Shown here piece after piece: positions 27,785 to 36,454 of a DNA stretch of 64,000 nt. This stretch comes from JBOGVZ01 sp050692985. Lineage in GTDB: Bacteria; Actinomycetota; UBA4738; CALAEC01. A program made the translations under genes and the position numbers. The stretch covers positions 62,001 through 126,000 of the forward strand of contig JBOGVZ010000049.1 of assembly GCA_050692985.1 (NCBI GenBank). Direction: 5' to 3'. How positions within the stretch are numbered: the first letter of the stretch is position 1; each line of letters starts with the position of its first letter. Below the pieces are notes generated by a model. It made no database searches and had not been told where the DNA came from. It saw only the letters and a program-made list of their open reading frames with translations.

Positions 27785-29725
27785 ATGAGGAAGTCTCCGC
27801 GCGTACTTGTCATGCTGGCCGGCGCCGTGGCGTTCGCCCTAAGCGGGCTGCCGGGCGCCAGCGCCACGCACAACGCGGACGTCCACACGCCCAACATGGC
27901 GTACGAGGGCACGTCCGTGAAGAACGACATCACCAACTCGGACCTGGCCTTCTGGGGGAACCGGGCCTATGCCGGGAACTACGCGGGGTTCCGGATCATC
28001 GACATCACGGACCCCACGGACATCGAGAACCCGGCCAACGTGATCACCGACTTCTCCTGTCCGGGTCCGCAGAACGACATCTCGGTGTGGGACAGCGATG
28101 GGGACGGGACCGCCGACCTGCTGTTCCTGTCGGTGGACTCCCCACGCACGGATGACAGCTGTGCCAGTGGAGCCACCACTGCCAGCAACGTGGACTCCTG
28201 GGAGGGCGTCCGCATCTTCGACATCAGCAACGAGCTGGCCCCGGTGCAGATCGCGGCCGTGCCCACGGACTGCGGCTCGCACACCCACACGCTGGTGCCG
28301 GGGGACGACGGGAACGTGTACCTCTACGTGTCCTCGTATCCGCTGGGAACCGCCGCGGTCACCACGAGCCTGGCGGCTCGCAACGATGTGGTGGTCGACG
28401 GCGTCCAGATCGACTTCCCCGCGGGTGTCCGCAACGACGGGACGGAGTGCCTGGAGCCCGAGGCCGGGGAGGCCAAGCAGAACGGGATCCACAACAAGAT
28501 CTCCATCATCCGGGTTCCGGAGGCCGACCCGGCCTCTGCCGGCGACCGGACGCCGAACGACCCGGACGGCCCGGGCGGCAACGACCCCATCGGGTGGACC
28601 TACCCGAACGTGAAGGAGGTCGCGCTCGACGGCGGCACGTACTGGACGCACCGCCCCTCGGGGGGCAGGGTCTTCGACTTCACCGCCTGCCACGACATCG
28701 CCGTGTTCATGGAGATCAACCGGGCCGCGGGAGCCTGCTGGGCCGAAGGGCACATCTGGGACATCAGCTCCCCCTTCAGCCCGCACTTCCTCCGCCGGTT
28801 CCGCCACGACAAGGTGAGCGACCTGTTCCACTCGGCCACCTTCTCGTGGGACGGCAAGATCATGGCCTTCGAGGATGAGTCCGGCGGCGGCGGCGCCGAC
28901 CGGTGCCACCTGGAGAACGGGGAGACGGACGAGCAGGGCGCCATGTACTTCTACACCCTGACCGGCGACCTCCTGGGGACCTTCAAGATCCCCATGGACA
29001 TCCCCGGTCCGTGCACGGCGCACAACTACAACGTCGTCCCCGTCACCGACGGTCGGTACATCCTGTCGTCGGCCTGGTACACCGGAGGGACGTGGATGGT
29101 CGACTTCACCGACCCGTCCGAGCCGGTGGACGTCGGCCACTACATCGCCAACACCGCGCCGAACGGCGTCGGGGATCCGATCTCGTCGGACGTGTGGTCG
29201 TCGTACTGGTACAACGGCTACGTCTACGCCAACGACGGGCTCCAGCGCGGCGACGCCATCCAGGAGCGGGGGCTGGACGTGTTCTCGTTCAACTCCCCGA
29301 AGGTGGCGACGGCCATCGACCTGGACTTCCTGAACCCACAGACGCAGATGGAGCTGATCCCGCAGACTCCGGTGGTGCCACGGTGCTTCGGGCTCAACGC
29401 CACGATCGTGGGCACGAAGGACGCCGACGAGCTCGACGGGACCGCCCTGGCAGACGTGATCGTCCTCAAGGGAGGCCACGACACGTCGAACGGCAAGGGC
29501 GGGAACGACCGCATGTGCGGCGGCGCCGGGCGCGATGAGCTGAGCGGCGGCAAGGGCAAGGACCGCCTCAAGGGAGGCAAGGGCGCCGACATCCTCGAGG
29601 GTGGGCCCGGAAACGACACCCTCATCGGCGGCCCCGGCGTCGACCTGTGCATCGGCGGCAAGGGCAAGAAGGACAAGGCGAAGGGCTGCGAGTTCATGAA
29701 GGGGATCGAGATCGTCCTCGACTGA
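27785..29725 (+). CDS. Secreted LVIVD-repeat beta-propeller with C-terminal RTX repeats
   Basis: The 646-residue protein has a signal peptide (MRKSPRVLVMLAGAVAFALS) and LVIVD-type propeller blades recognisable by FRIIDITDPT, VRIFDISNELAPV, HIWDISSPFSP and MVDFTDPSEPV. A hemolysin-type calcium-binding tail follows (GGHDTSNGKGGNDRMCGG, GGPGNDTLIGG). LVIVD proteins are surface proteins of unknown role; RTX repeats fold on binding Ca2+ outside the cell. The ATG follows GGAGG by 9 bases; the TTG just before it (27782) would have a better 6-base gap. A 15-bp terminator follows. Confidence 0.85.
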   Translation: MRKSPRVLVMLAGAVAFALSGLPGASATHNADVHTPNMAYEGTSVKNDITNSDLAFWGNRAYAGNYAGFRIIDITDPTDIENPANVITDFSCPGPQNDISVWDSDGDGTADLLFLSVDSPRTDDSCASGATTASNVDSWEGVRIFDISNELAPVQIAAVPTDCGSHTHTLVPGDDGNVYLYVSSYPLGTAAVTTSLAARNDVVVDGVQIDFPAGVRNDGTECLEPEAGEAKQNGIHNKISIIRVPEADPASAGDRTPNDPDGPGGNDPIGWTYPNVKEVALDGGTYWTHRPSGGRVFDFTACHDIAVFMEINRAAGACWAEGHIWDISSPFSPHFLRRFRHDKVSDLFHSATFSWDGKIMAFEDESGGGGADRCHLENGETDEQGAMYFYTLTGDLLGTFKIPMDIPGPCTAHNYNVVPVTDGRYILSSAWYTGGTWMVDFTDPSEPVDVGHYIANTAPNGVGDPISSDVWSSYWYNGYVYANDGLQRGDAIQERGLDVFSFNSPKVATAIDLDFLNPQTQMELIPQTPVVPRCFGLNATIVGTKDADELDGTALADVIVLKGGHDTSNGKGGNDRMCGGAGRDELSGGKGKDRLKGGKGADILEGGPGNDTLIGGPGVDLCIGGKGKKDKAKGCEFMKGIEIVLD

Positions 29726-29745
29726 CGCTCGCAGGTAGCAGGACG

Positions 29746-29779
29746 GGAAGGGGCCCGGCCGCCAGGCCGGGCCCCTTCC
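29746..29779. terminator. Strong hairpin terminator after the LVIVD-RTX gene
   Basis: A perfect 15-bp stem (29746-29760 with 29765-29779) closes the loop GCCA, starting 21 bases past the stop codon. The sequence after it (GTTGCCCG) lacks a T-run. Confidence 0.8.
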
Positions 29780-29842
29780 GTTGCCCGGGTCTCCCCTGCA
29801 ACTCGGACGAAACGGCCGGGACGCGGTAAGATTCTGAGGCCC

Positions 29843-31156
29843 ATGAGCCGACCTGCCGTCCGGGCTCGAGCCGCCGCCGTGCTGGCCTCCACCGCCGTCC
29901 TCGCGGGCATCCTGGTCAGCACCCCGGCCCGGGCCGAGGCCTGCGGCAACTTCTCCGTCCGCCTGGCCGAGCTGGCCTACGGCGAGCCCGTGGAGTCGGT
30001 GTTCAACCCGGTCCCGGGGGCCCACTTCTACTGGGCCGCCGAGGGATCCCCGAGCGTGGGGTTCACGATCGTGGCCTTCGGCCACGACTGCACCGGGCAG
30101 CAACACACCGCCAGCTTCGCCACGGGAACGGGGACGGCCACCTCGGGCCAGGACTACCAGGCCCGGACCGGGACCACCCCGCAGATGGAGGTTCAGGACA
30201 TCGACCCGGAGTACTGGTCCAGCACCATCACCCTGCTGAACGACGCGGTCGCCGAGCCCGCCGTGGAGTACGTCCCGTTCTCGATCACGGCGTCCGGGGC
30301 CAACATCGTGTCCCCATGGTCGGTCCCGGTGTACCTGGTGGACGACGATGGGCTCAGCCGGGTGAGCCTGCCCCCCACCCCGACGAGCTACACCGTGGGT
30401 GAGAACGTGGGGACGTGGAGGATCCCGGTGTTCCGCGCCGGAGACGCCAGCGCGTCGAGCGGCACGATCACCGTCTCCGCCACGCACGGCACCACGGACG
30501 ACGCCGACTTCAGCATCTCGCCGTCTTCGTTCTCCTTCGGCCCGGGGCAGCGGAAGCAAGACATCACGGTGACCATCGTTGACGACAAGGACGACGAAGC
30601 GGACTCGGAGTCCTTCACGGTGTCCATCTCCGGCACCCAGGTGGAGGCGCCCTCCAGCGTCACGATGAACATCCTCGACAACGATCTCCCCCCAGGGAGC
30701 GACACCGCAGCTCCCAAGACGTGGTTCCACCACCCAAAGCACAAGAAGGACTATGCGTTCGGCTCGCTCAAGGCCCGGACGATCCACGTGTTCGCCCCCA
30801 CCGAGGACGTGGCCAACAAGTACGGCCCGGCCGAGCCCAGCGGGATCGACAAGGTCCAGGCGGCCCTGAAGAGGAAGAAGACCAGCGGCAAGTGCCAGTG
30901 GTGGACGGCCTCCCGCACGTGGAAGGGCGGGAAGTGCGGCTCGCCGAAGTGGTTCAAGCTGAAGTTCGACTTCAAGCTGGCCTCCGACCGCTACCTGTAC
31001 GTGTACGACCTGCTGACGGACCTCAAACCCAGCAAGGGGACCAAGGTCAAGTTCTACCAGGTGTGGTCCCGGGCCCAGGACGGAGCCGGCAACTGGGAGT
31101 CCACCTTCGAGGTCGGCCGGAACAAGAACAGGTTCGAGATCAACAAGAAGAAGTAG
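29843..31156 (+). CDS. Secreted Calx-beta domain protein
   Basis: The 437-residue protein has a signal peptide ending STPARA, then one degenerate and one clear Calx-beta domain (YTVGENVGTWRIPVFRAGDAS ending in the NILDNDLPPG phrase). Calx-beta domains bind Ca2+ in adhesins and matrix proteins. The last 140 residues are Lys/Trp-rich with two Cys (SGKCQWWTASRTWKGGKCG) and unlike any family I recognise. A TAAGAT box and GAGG precede the ATG. The cupredoxin gene follows after 30 bases with no terminator, so the two are probably co-transcribed. Confidence 0.8.
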   Translation: MSRPAVRARAAAVLASTAVLAGILVSTPARAEACGNFSVRLAELAYGEPVESVFNPVPGAHFYWAAEGSPSVGFTIVAFGHDCTGQQHTASFATGTGTATSGQDYQARTGTTPQMEVQDIDPEYWSSTITLLNDAVAEPAVEYVPFSITASGANIVSPWSVPVYLVDDDGLSRVSLPPTPTSYTVGENVGTWRIPVFRAGDASASSGTITVSATHGTTDDADFSISPSSFSFGPGQRKQDITVTIVDDKDDEADSESFTVSISGTQVEAPSSVTMNILDNDLPPGSDTAAPKTWFHHPKHKKDYAFGSLKARTIHVFAPTEDVANKYGPAEPSGIDKVQAALKRKKTSGKCQWWTASRTWKGGKCGSPKWFKLKFDFKLASDRYLYVYDLLTDLKPSKGTKVKFYQVWSRAQDGAGNWESTFEVGRNKNRFEINKKK

Positions 31157-31186
31157 TCGGAGCCCGTCGGAAGGGAGGATCGGCCT

Positions 31187-31606
31187 ATGGAGAAGGAATC
31201 GCGAGACGCGCAGGTGGCTCCGGAAGGGACCCGGCGTGTGTGGCGGCGTGTCCTGGCGATCGGGATCGCCCTGGTCCTGGTGGTGGCGATGTCCGCGGTG
31301 GCGCTGGCTGCCGTCCAGAAGGTGAAGGCGGTGGACGGCAACAAGTTCAAGCCCAAGCATGCGTACATCGAGCGGCTCGACAAGATCAAGTGGGTGAACA
31401 AGGACAACATCACGCACAACGTGAAGTCCACGAACCTGAAGAAGAACTGGAAGTACGGTCCGAAGACCATCAAGCCCGGAGAGAGCGTCAGCCGGAAGTT
31501 CAAGAAGCTGGGGACGTACATCTACCGGTGCACGCTGCATTCCGCGATCGTGAGCGGCGTGTGCGAGGGGATGTGCGGGTTCGTCCACGTGCAGAAGAAG
31601 ACCTAG
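31187..31606 (+). CDS. Membrane-anchored cupredoxin (plastocyanin/azurin-like)
   Basis: The 139-residue protein has an N-terminal membrane anchor (VLAIGIALVLVVAMSAVALA) and one cupredoxin domain. Type 1 copper ligands are visible: His in NITHNV, Cys and His in YRCTLHS, and Met in CEGMCG. It would carry single electrons or copper at the outer face. The Shine-Dalgarno GGGAGG lies 8 bases before ATG 31187. It has a CopC/CopD gene nearby at 34-36 kb, which fits copper handling in this region. Confidence 0.85.
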   Translation: MEKESRDAQVAPEGTRRVWRRVLAIGIALVLVVAMSAVALAAVQKVKAVDGNKFKPKHAYIERLDKIKWVNKDNITHNVKSTNLKKNWKYGPKTIKPGESVSRKFKKLGTYIYRCTLHSAIVSGVCEGMCGFVHVQKKT

Positions 31607-31629
31607 CGCCGCGCGCGCCACGCACGAGA

Positions 31630-31660
31630 GAAGGGGGCCGGCTGGACGCCGGCCCCCTTC
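31630..31660. terminator. Bidirectional hairpin between cupredoxin and LVIVD-PA genes
   Basis: A perfect 13-bp stem (31630-31642 with 31648-31660) closes a 5-base loop TGGAC. It lies between two convergent genes, 24 bases from one stop and 20 from the other, and ends in CTTC on either strand. Confidence 0.75.
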
Positions 31661-31679
31661 CTCGTGAACCGCCCCGGCC

Positions 31680-33689
31680 CTACGGGCCGGTGTACCTGAA
31701 GATGTACAGGCCGAAGTCCCGGTCGCTGGCCACGATCAGGCGACGGCCCTTGTCATCCTTTCCGGCAAGCTGGACGCCCCAGAAATCGTTCCCACCGATG
31801 TCGGCGAAGTGGCCGACCTCGTTGATCCCGATGTTCTTGCCGTACTTGGCCACCCGGAAGCCACCGTCGTAGTAGGCGAAGTACGCCAGCTTCCGGTTCC
31901 CCTTCATCGAGTCGGTGGCCACCTCGTGGACGGAGTAGGTCCCGCCCTGGATGGCCAGGTCCTCGTCGAGGCCTTCGGGGATGACGTACTGATCGAGCTC
32001 GGTGGACGTCCCGTTGAGCGGGTCGCTCTGGAACAGGTGGCTGTAGCCCCACCCGTCGAAGTGCGCGGTGAAGGCCACGTCGTCACCGACGTCACCGACG
32101 TCCGGCTCGACGTCGCCGGGGTCACCGACCGGATAGGGCACCGTGTAGTCCGGGGGGTACCCGAACAGCAGGTGCATCTCCCGGTGCCCGATGCAGGTGC
32201 CCGGGATCTGCGGGTCGAAGATGTGCCCCTGGCTCCCGCAGATGAAGGCATCCGGGCTGGCTCCCGCGCCCGACCCGGAGTGGTGGTTGGCGACGATGGC
32301 GCCGCCGTAGCCCAGGAGCTGGGCCGTCTCCACCTTCTCGGAGAAGAAGCAGGCGTCCCCCGGGTTGTTCGGGTCAGAGACCGGTCCCCGCTGGGTCACC
32401 AGGATGAGCTCCTCGTCGGGCCCGGTGGCGATCCCGGTCTCCGCGGCCGTGGGGATGTTGTCCCTGTCGTTCGGGCAGGCATAGCCGCCGAACACCGTCG
32501 GACCGTTCATCGAGTTGTCCGGCAGCGTGGCGATCGGCACCGTCCACCCGAACTCCCCGGCCGGATACTCGCCGGCGTTGGGTCCGCTCGTGATGAAGTG
32601 GTCCTGCCGGAACGGCGAGAAGTCCTCATCGTTGCCGATGAAGAGCTTCTTGGACCGGTTCCACTCCCCGTAGTGTGCGTTGCCCTCCGGAGGGCAGAAC
32701 GCGGGGAAGAACGGCTCGCAGGCGGCGTAGTCGCTGTCGCCCAGGAACACCGGGTTGGCCGGGTCGCTGAGGTCCAGGTTGACCCACCCGCCGTCCCAGT
32801 ACGACAGCAGCCCGACTGGCGTGCCGTCGACCTTCTTCGTGGTCAGGTCGTGCAGGAAGGCGTTCGTCCCGAAGGCGTCCACGTTCAGGCTCGGCCAGTC
32901 CGGTCGCCCCGTCTCCTGGATCAACACGGGGTTCGTCGGGTCGCTGAGGTCGAAGATGTCGACGTCGTACTGGCCCGACTCGTTGTTGTCCACCGCGATC
33001 GCGTAGACGTTGCCCCCGCCCTTCCAGGCGAACGCGCTGTGGTACTGGTGAGGGGCGGTGATGATCGCGCCGGGGTCCTGGAAGTGGCCGATCGTGGTGT
33101 CGCCCACACCCTCGGACAGCTTCACCGCGTCCCGGGGATCCGTGATGTCCCAGATCGTCAGGCCCCCGATGCCGCCCGGGCCGCAGATCTCGTTGGAGAT
33201 CAGCAGGATGTCCCCGGTGAATGCGGCGGTGTTCATGTGGAAGGCCTGCATCCCCTCGGTGGCATAGGTGTTCGTGTGGCTCTTGAGGAACCCGCCGACC
33301 TTCCCGGGCTTCTCTGGGTTGTTCATGTCCACGACCCAGGAGCCGCCCGTGCACAGCTCGAACGGAAGGCCCGCCTGCCACCTGGCCAGATAGGCGAAGC
33401 CCTTGTGATAGGCCACGTCCGCCACGCGGCTCTCGACCTTCGTGACCTGGAGCTTGCCAACGAGCTTCACGTTGGACTTGGTCCCCTCAGGGCGATTGGT
33501 CGCCTTGCCCTTCGGGGCGGCATGGTCACCCCTCTGTTCCGCCACCTCCTGCATGGTGGTCTGCCCGTCCCGGGCATTCTTGCTGCCCCCACCGTCGCCA
33601 TCGTCGTCGGCCGACACTGGGCCGGAGACGAATAATCCGGTGGCCAGCGCAAGGCCGAGGACGAGCGCGAGGCTCCTGCGTCGCTGCAT
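31680..33689 (-). CDS. Secreted LVIVD-repeat protein with inserted PA domain
   Basis: The 669-residue exported protein has a signal peptide (RRSLALVLGLALATGLFVSG) and repeated blades of the LVIVD type: GSWVVDMNNPEKPG, LTIWDITDPRDAV, VDIFDLSDPTNPV, WVNLDLSDPANPV and a final GLYIFRYTGP. A protease-associated-like insertion (CFFSEKVETAQLLGYGGAIVANHHSG) splits the propeller. It is a distant paralogue of the LVIVD-RTX protein encoded convergently. An ATG at 33689 is preceded by GGGGGGAGAGGT. Confidence 0.85.
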   Translation of the reverse strand: MQRRRSLALVLGLALATGLFVSGPVSADDDGDGGGSKNARDGQTTMQEVAEQRGDHAAPKGKATNRPEGTKSNVKLVGKLQVTKVESRVADVAYHKGFAYLARWQAGLPFELCTGGSWVVDMNNPEKPGKVGGFLKSHTNTYATEGMQAFHMNTAAFTGDILLISNEICGPGGIGGLTIWDITDPRDAVKLSEGVGDTTIGHFQDPGAIITAPHQYHSAFAWKGGGNVYAIAVDNNESGQYDVDIFDLSDPTNPVLIQETGRPDWPSLNVDAFGTNAFLHDLTTKKVDGTPVGLLSYWDGGWVNLDLSDPANPVFLGDSDYAACEPFFPAFCPPEGNAHYGEWNRSKKLFIGNDEDFSPFRQDHFITSGPNAGEYPAGEFGWTVPIATLPDNSMNGPTVFGGYACPNDRDNIPTAAETGIATGPDEELILVTQRGPVSDPNNPGDACFFSEKVETAQLLGYGGAIVANHHSGSGAGASPDAFICGSQGHIFDPQIPGTCIGHREMHLLFGYPPDYTVPYPVGDPGDVEPDVGDVGDDVAFTAHFDGWGYSHLFQSDPLNGTSTELDQYVIPEGLDEDLAIQGGTYSVHEVATDSMKGNRKLAYFAYYDGGFRVAKYGKNIGINEVGHFADIGGNDFWGVQLAGKDDKGRRLIVASDRDFGLYIFRYTGP

Positions 33690-33725
33690 ACCTCTCCCCC
33701 CCTTTCAGGGTCCGTAGGCGGACGA

Positions 33726-33755
33726 ACTCTAGGCTTTTCCCGACTTGCGGCGCAA
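33726..33755 (-). promoter_or_regulatory. Possible promoter of the LVIVD-PA gene
   Basis: Read on the minus strand, TTGCGC (33755-33750) and TAGAGT (33731-33726) are 18 bases apart, giving a leader of about 30 bases before ATG 33689. The -35 is only a partial match. Confidence 0.35.
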
Positions 33756-33811
33756 CCCTCGACCTGGGGGTATCGACCTCCTTGGCCGGCTCTTCTTGTG
33801 TGACATGCCGC

Positions 33812-35761
33812 TCAAGCACCCAACCCGGCCTCGAAGCACCCCGACAGGCCGGCCTCCGGGGCCACTCCGTCGAATCGCCAGCGGCCGGGTTCCAGCCTGG
33901 CGTTTGCGGAGAAGTGGCCTCGCGACAGGGGATCGGCCCGGAGCGTCATGGGATCGGTCCCCGGCTGCCACGCCGTGATCGTTGGGGTACCCGCCGCCAC
34001 CTCCTCCCCCCCCTCGTCGAGGAACGTGAAGTGCACCTCGTAGCTGGGCCCCCCGAAATACAGGGTGTATCCCTCCACCGACCCTCCGGCCGGCGGCTCC
34101 GTCAGGTAGATCGTCGGTTGGGCCGAATCCGGGGGCGGCTCGATCTCCTGGGCCCGGCACACCGTGGCCATCTGGAGGGGCACCTCCACGGCGGTGTCCC
34201 CCTCCTGGACCAGGACCGCGACGTCCCACACCCCGCCCACGGCCAGGTTGCTGCCCACCCCCCGGTAGTCGCCCTCGTCCTCGGCCTGGAGGGCCAGCGT
34301 GGTGTCGCTCACTCCCCCGCCGGTGAACGAGAAGCGCACCTGCACGCGGTCGGCATCAACCGGCTCGCCGGAGTCGAAGTCGGTCACCTGGACCCGGAAC
34401 CGGTTCGGGCCGGGGAGCGCGGGGTCGACCTCGAGCCGGGCACGCACCGAGGTGGCGAAGTCCGACCCTGCGACCGACACCGCGGCCGGCGGGACGGTCA
34501 CCGGGGGGACGGACTGCGGGGGAACCAGCGCGGCCAGGGTCCCCGCGGCGGCAAGCGTGACCGCGCCCAGGACGAGCTCCCCCCTGGAGACGCGGCGCAG
34601 CCCCCGCAGGGAGCGGCGGGCCGCCGGCACGTTCCGGTACCGATTGACGGCTCCCAGTCCGGCCAGCCCCAGCAGGAGCCCGGCCTTCACCAGGACGATC
34701 ACCCCGTACGAGGAGGAAACCAGCTCGCCCCAGGCACCGACCTCGTCCACGGCCCGGAGGACGCCGGTCGCGGCCACCGCGCCCAGGCCGAACGCCGCCA
34801 CCGCCGAGAACCGCCGGACGGCCCGGGCCTTGGCCTCGTCCGTGTCGCCCCGGACACCGACGAGCAGGGCGGCCAGGCCGCCGAGCCACACCCCGGCGGC
34901 GGTGAAGTGGGCCCACTGGAACCCGACGCTGGCCCACTCGAACCGCCCACCCGCGGCCGCATGGCCCGAGGCCACGTGGACCAGGATCCCGGCCGAGGCC
35001 ACCACGCCGGCGGCCAACAGGGCGGGGCGCCGGGCCGCGGGGCGCCCCCACGTGGCCACGACCACCAGCACCCCGGCCACCCAGATGGCCGCCGCTCGCC
35101 ACAGCAGGGCCCGGCCCACCGGGGTCCCAAGCAGGGCGCCCACCCCGGCGCCGGCCGCCCGCCCCTGGGCCACCGCCAGCCCCGCCAGCCCGAGCGCGGC
35201 CACCCCGGAGGCCCACAGGGCCACCCGCAGCGTCCGCCTGGGCGGCTCCCGGAACGCCAGGGCCCCGACCCACCCGGCTCCCACCACGAACCCCAGCCCG
35301 ACGAACAGCGCCCACCGGCCGGCGATCTCCAGGAGGGATGGGGACTCCGAGGGCGGCTCGGGGGTCGGCGGGAGCGTCGCCTGGAGCGGCGACACGCCCA
35401 CCCCAAAGGCGAACGCGCCCCCGGTGGGATGGCCGTCCACCCGGGACACCACCCGCCACGTCACGGTGTAGACCCCCTCCTCCAGCGGGCGGAGGCCCAC
35501 CCGGAGCGCCAGCGGCTGGCCGGGCACGGGCTCCGCGGAGCCCTCCTGGACCTCGGCCCCTCCCTGGTCGAGCACCCGGACGTGTGACAGCGAGGGCTCC
35601 GGGGGCTCGGTCAGGGTGATCGTGACCTCCCGGGGACCCTCCTCGACCTGGGCGCCGTCGGCGGGATCGGACCCGCTCAGCAGGGCGTGGGCTCGGGCCG
35701 GGGTTGGGAGCGACAGCAGCGCCGCCGTGGCCACGGCGGCTGCCAGGAGGAGGCGTCGCAC
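33812..35761 (-). CDS. CopC-CopD fusion protein with extra C-terminal domain
   Basis: The 649-residue protein starts with a signal peptide whose predicted cleavage (PTPARA before HALLSGSDPADGA) leaves His as the first mature residue, as in copper-binding CopC. VDGHPTGGAFAFGV supplies the second His. Then come eight or so CopD-type membrane segments (GRWALFVGLGFVVGAGW onwards, His in HVASGHAAAG and FQWAHFTAAGVWLGG) and about 220 extracytoplasmic residues that resemble a FixH/YtkA-like beta domain. The likely role is copper uptake or periplasmic copper trafficking. The start at GTG 35761 was chosen for the signal peptide; GTG 35788 is possible. Confidence 0.85.
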   Translation of the reverse strand: MRRLLLAAAVATAALLSLPTPARAHALLSGSDPADGAQVEEGPREVTITLTEPPEPSLSHVRVLDQGGAEVQEGSAEPVPGQPLALRVGLRPLEEGVYTVTWRVVSRVDGHPTGGAFAFGVGVSPLQATLPPTPEPPSESPSLLEIAGRWALFVGLGFVVGAGWVGALAFREPPRRTLRVALWASGVAALGLAGLAVAQGRAAGAGVGALLGTPVGRALLWRAAAIWVAGVLVVVATWGRPAARRPALLAAGVVASAGILVHVASGHAAAGGRFEWASVGFQWAHFTAAGVWLGGLAALLVGVRGDTDEAKARAVRRFSAVAAFGLGAVAATGVLRAVDEVGAWGELVSSSYGVIVLVKAGLLLGLAGLGAVNRYRNVPAARRSLRGLRRVSRGELVLGAVTLAAAGTLAALVPPQSVPPVTVPPAAVSVAGSDFATSVRARLEVDPALPGPNRFRVQVTDFDSGEPVDADRVQVRFSFTGGGVSDTTLALQAEDEGDYRGVGSNLAVGGVWDVAVLVQEGDTAVEVPLQMATVCRAQEIEPPPDSAQPTIYLTEPPAGGSVEGYTLYFGGPSYEVHFTFLDEGGEEVAAGTPTITAWQPGTDPMTLRADPLSRGHFSANARLEPGRWRFDGVAPEAGLSGCFEAGLGA

Positions 35762-35777
35762 AGGGCCCTGCGGGTGG

Positions 35778-36410
35778 CTAGGAGGCACGGCGTCCGGCCA
35801 GGCCGGCCCCGGCCAGGACCACGGCCAGGGCGGCCAGGACGACGGCCACGATCGCCAGCACGGTAGAGGCGCCGGCACCGGATCCCAGGTCCTGCGCCTG
35901 GATGTCCTGCCGGAGCGCCTGGATGCGGGAGTCGATCCGATCCAGCCTGGTGGCCAGCTCCCCGGCGGTGGGGTCCCGGGCCGGGAACTGCGCGTCCGCG
36001 GGGTTCTGGACGTCGTCGAACGTCTCGCCCGAGGTGAACTCCTCGTCGAAGTCCCGACCGGCCAGCGCGCCGGTGATGAGGAACGTGTAGGTCCCCGGGC
36101 GGGTCGGGATCAGGAACGCGTGGTACTCGCCGGGGCTGCCGAACGCGGGAAGGAGGGGCAGCGGCTCGGTCGACTCCGTGCTGTCGGGGTCGCCGAACAG
36201 CACCTGGACCTCCAGGTCGGCCCCCCGGACGGGCCGGTTGCCCCGGACCGCCGTGAGCTGGACCGCGTTGGCGAAGCCGGCGAAGGCGGGCTCTTCGAGC
36301 CAGCCGACCTCAACCTCCAACGGCCCGACCTGCCGTTCCTCGTGGGCCCGGGCCGGGGTGAGCGTCAGCAGCAGGACCCCGGACGCGGCAACGACGACAC
36401 CCCTCCACAC
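35778..36410 (-). CDS. Exported membrane-anchored protein with mature N-terminal His
   Basis: The 210-residue protein has a signal peptide ending TPARA followed by HEERQVGPLEVEVGW, so the mature chain should begin with His like CopC. A beta domain (AVQLTAVRG ... YTFLITGALAG) follows, then a charged coiled segment (LATRLDRIDSRIQALRQDIQ) and a C-terminal membrane helix (VLAIVAVVLAALAVVLAGAG). I do not recognise a named family. It is immediately upstream of the CopC-CopD gene in the same operon. The GTG start is 9 bases behind a TACACT box (36420-36425). Confidence 0.75.
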   Translation of the reverse strand: MWRGVVVAASGVLLLTLTPARAHEERQVGPLEVEVGWLEEPAFAGFANAVQLTAVRGNRPVRGADLEVQVLFGDPDSTESTEPLPLLPAFGSPGEYHAFLIPTRPGTYTFLITGALAGRDFDEEFTSGETFDDVQNPADAQFPARDPTAGELATRLDRIDSRIQALRQDIQAQDLGSGAGASTVLAIVAVVLAALAVVLAGAGLAGRRAS

Positions 36411-36454
36411 GGCCCGCCAAGTGTAGCGGGTGCCCGCGCGCAGGGGCGTCGGTG

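Noticed and set aside
29470..29700. GGCAAGGGC-type repeats as a repeat array
   Set aside because: They encode the RTX nonapeptides of the LVIVD-RTX protein.
32060..32130. Tandem GACGTCACC-like repeat as a regulatory or CRISPR repeat
   Set aside because: It is in frame inside the LVIVD-PA gene and encodes an acidic linker rich in Gly-Asp-Val.
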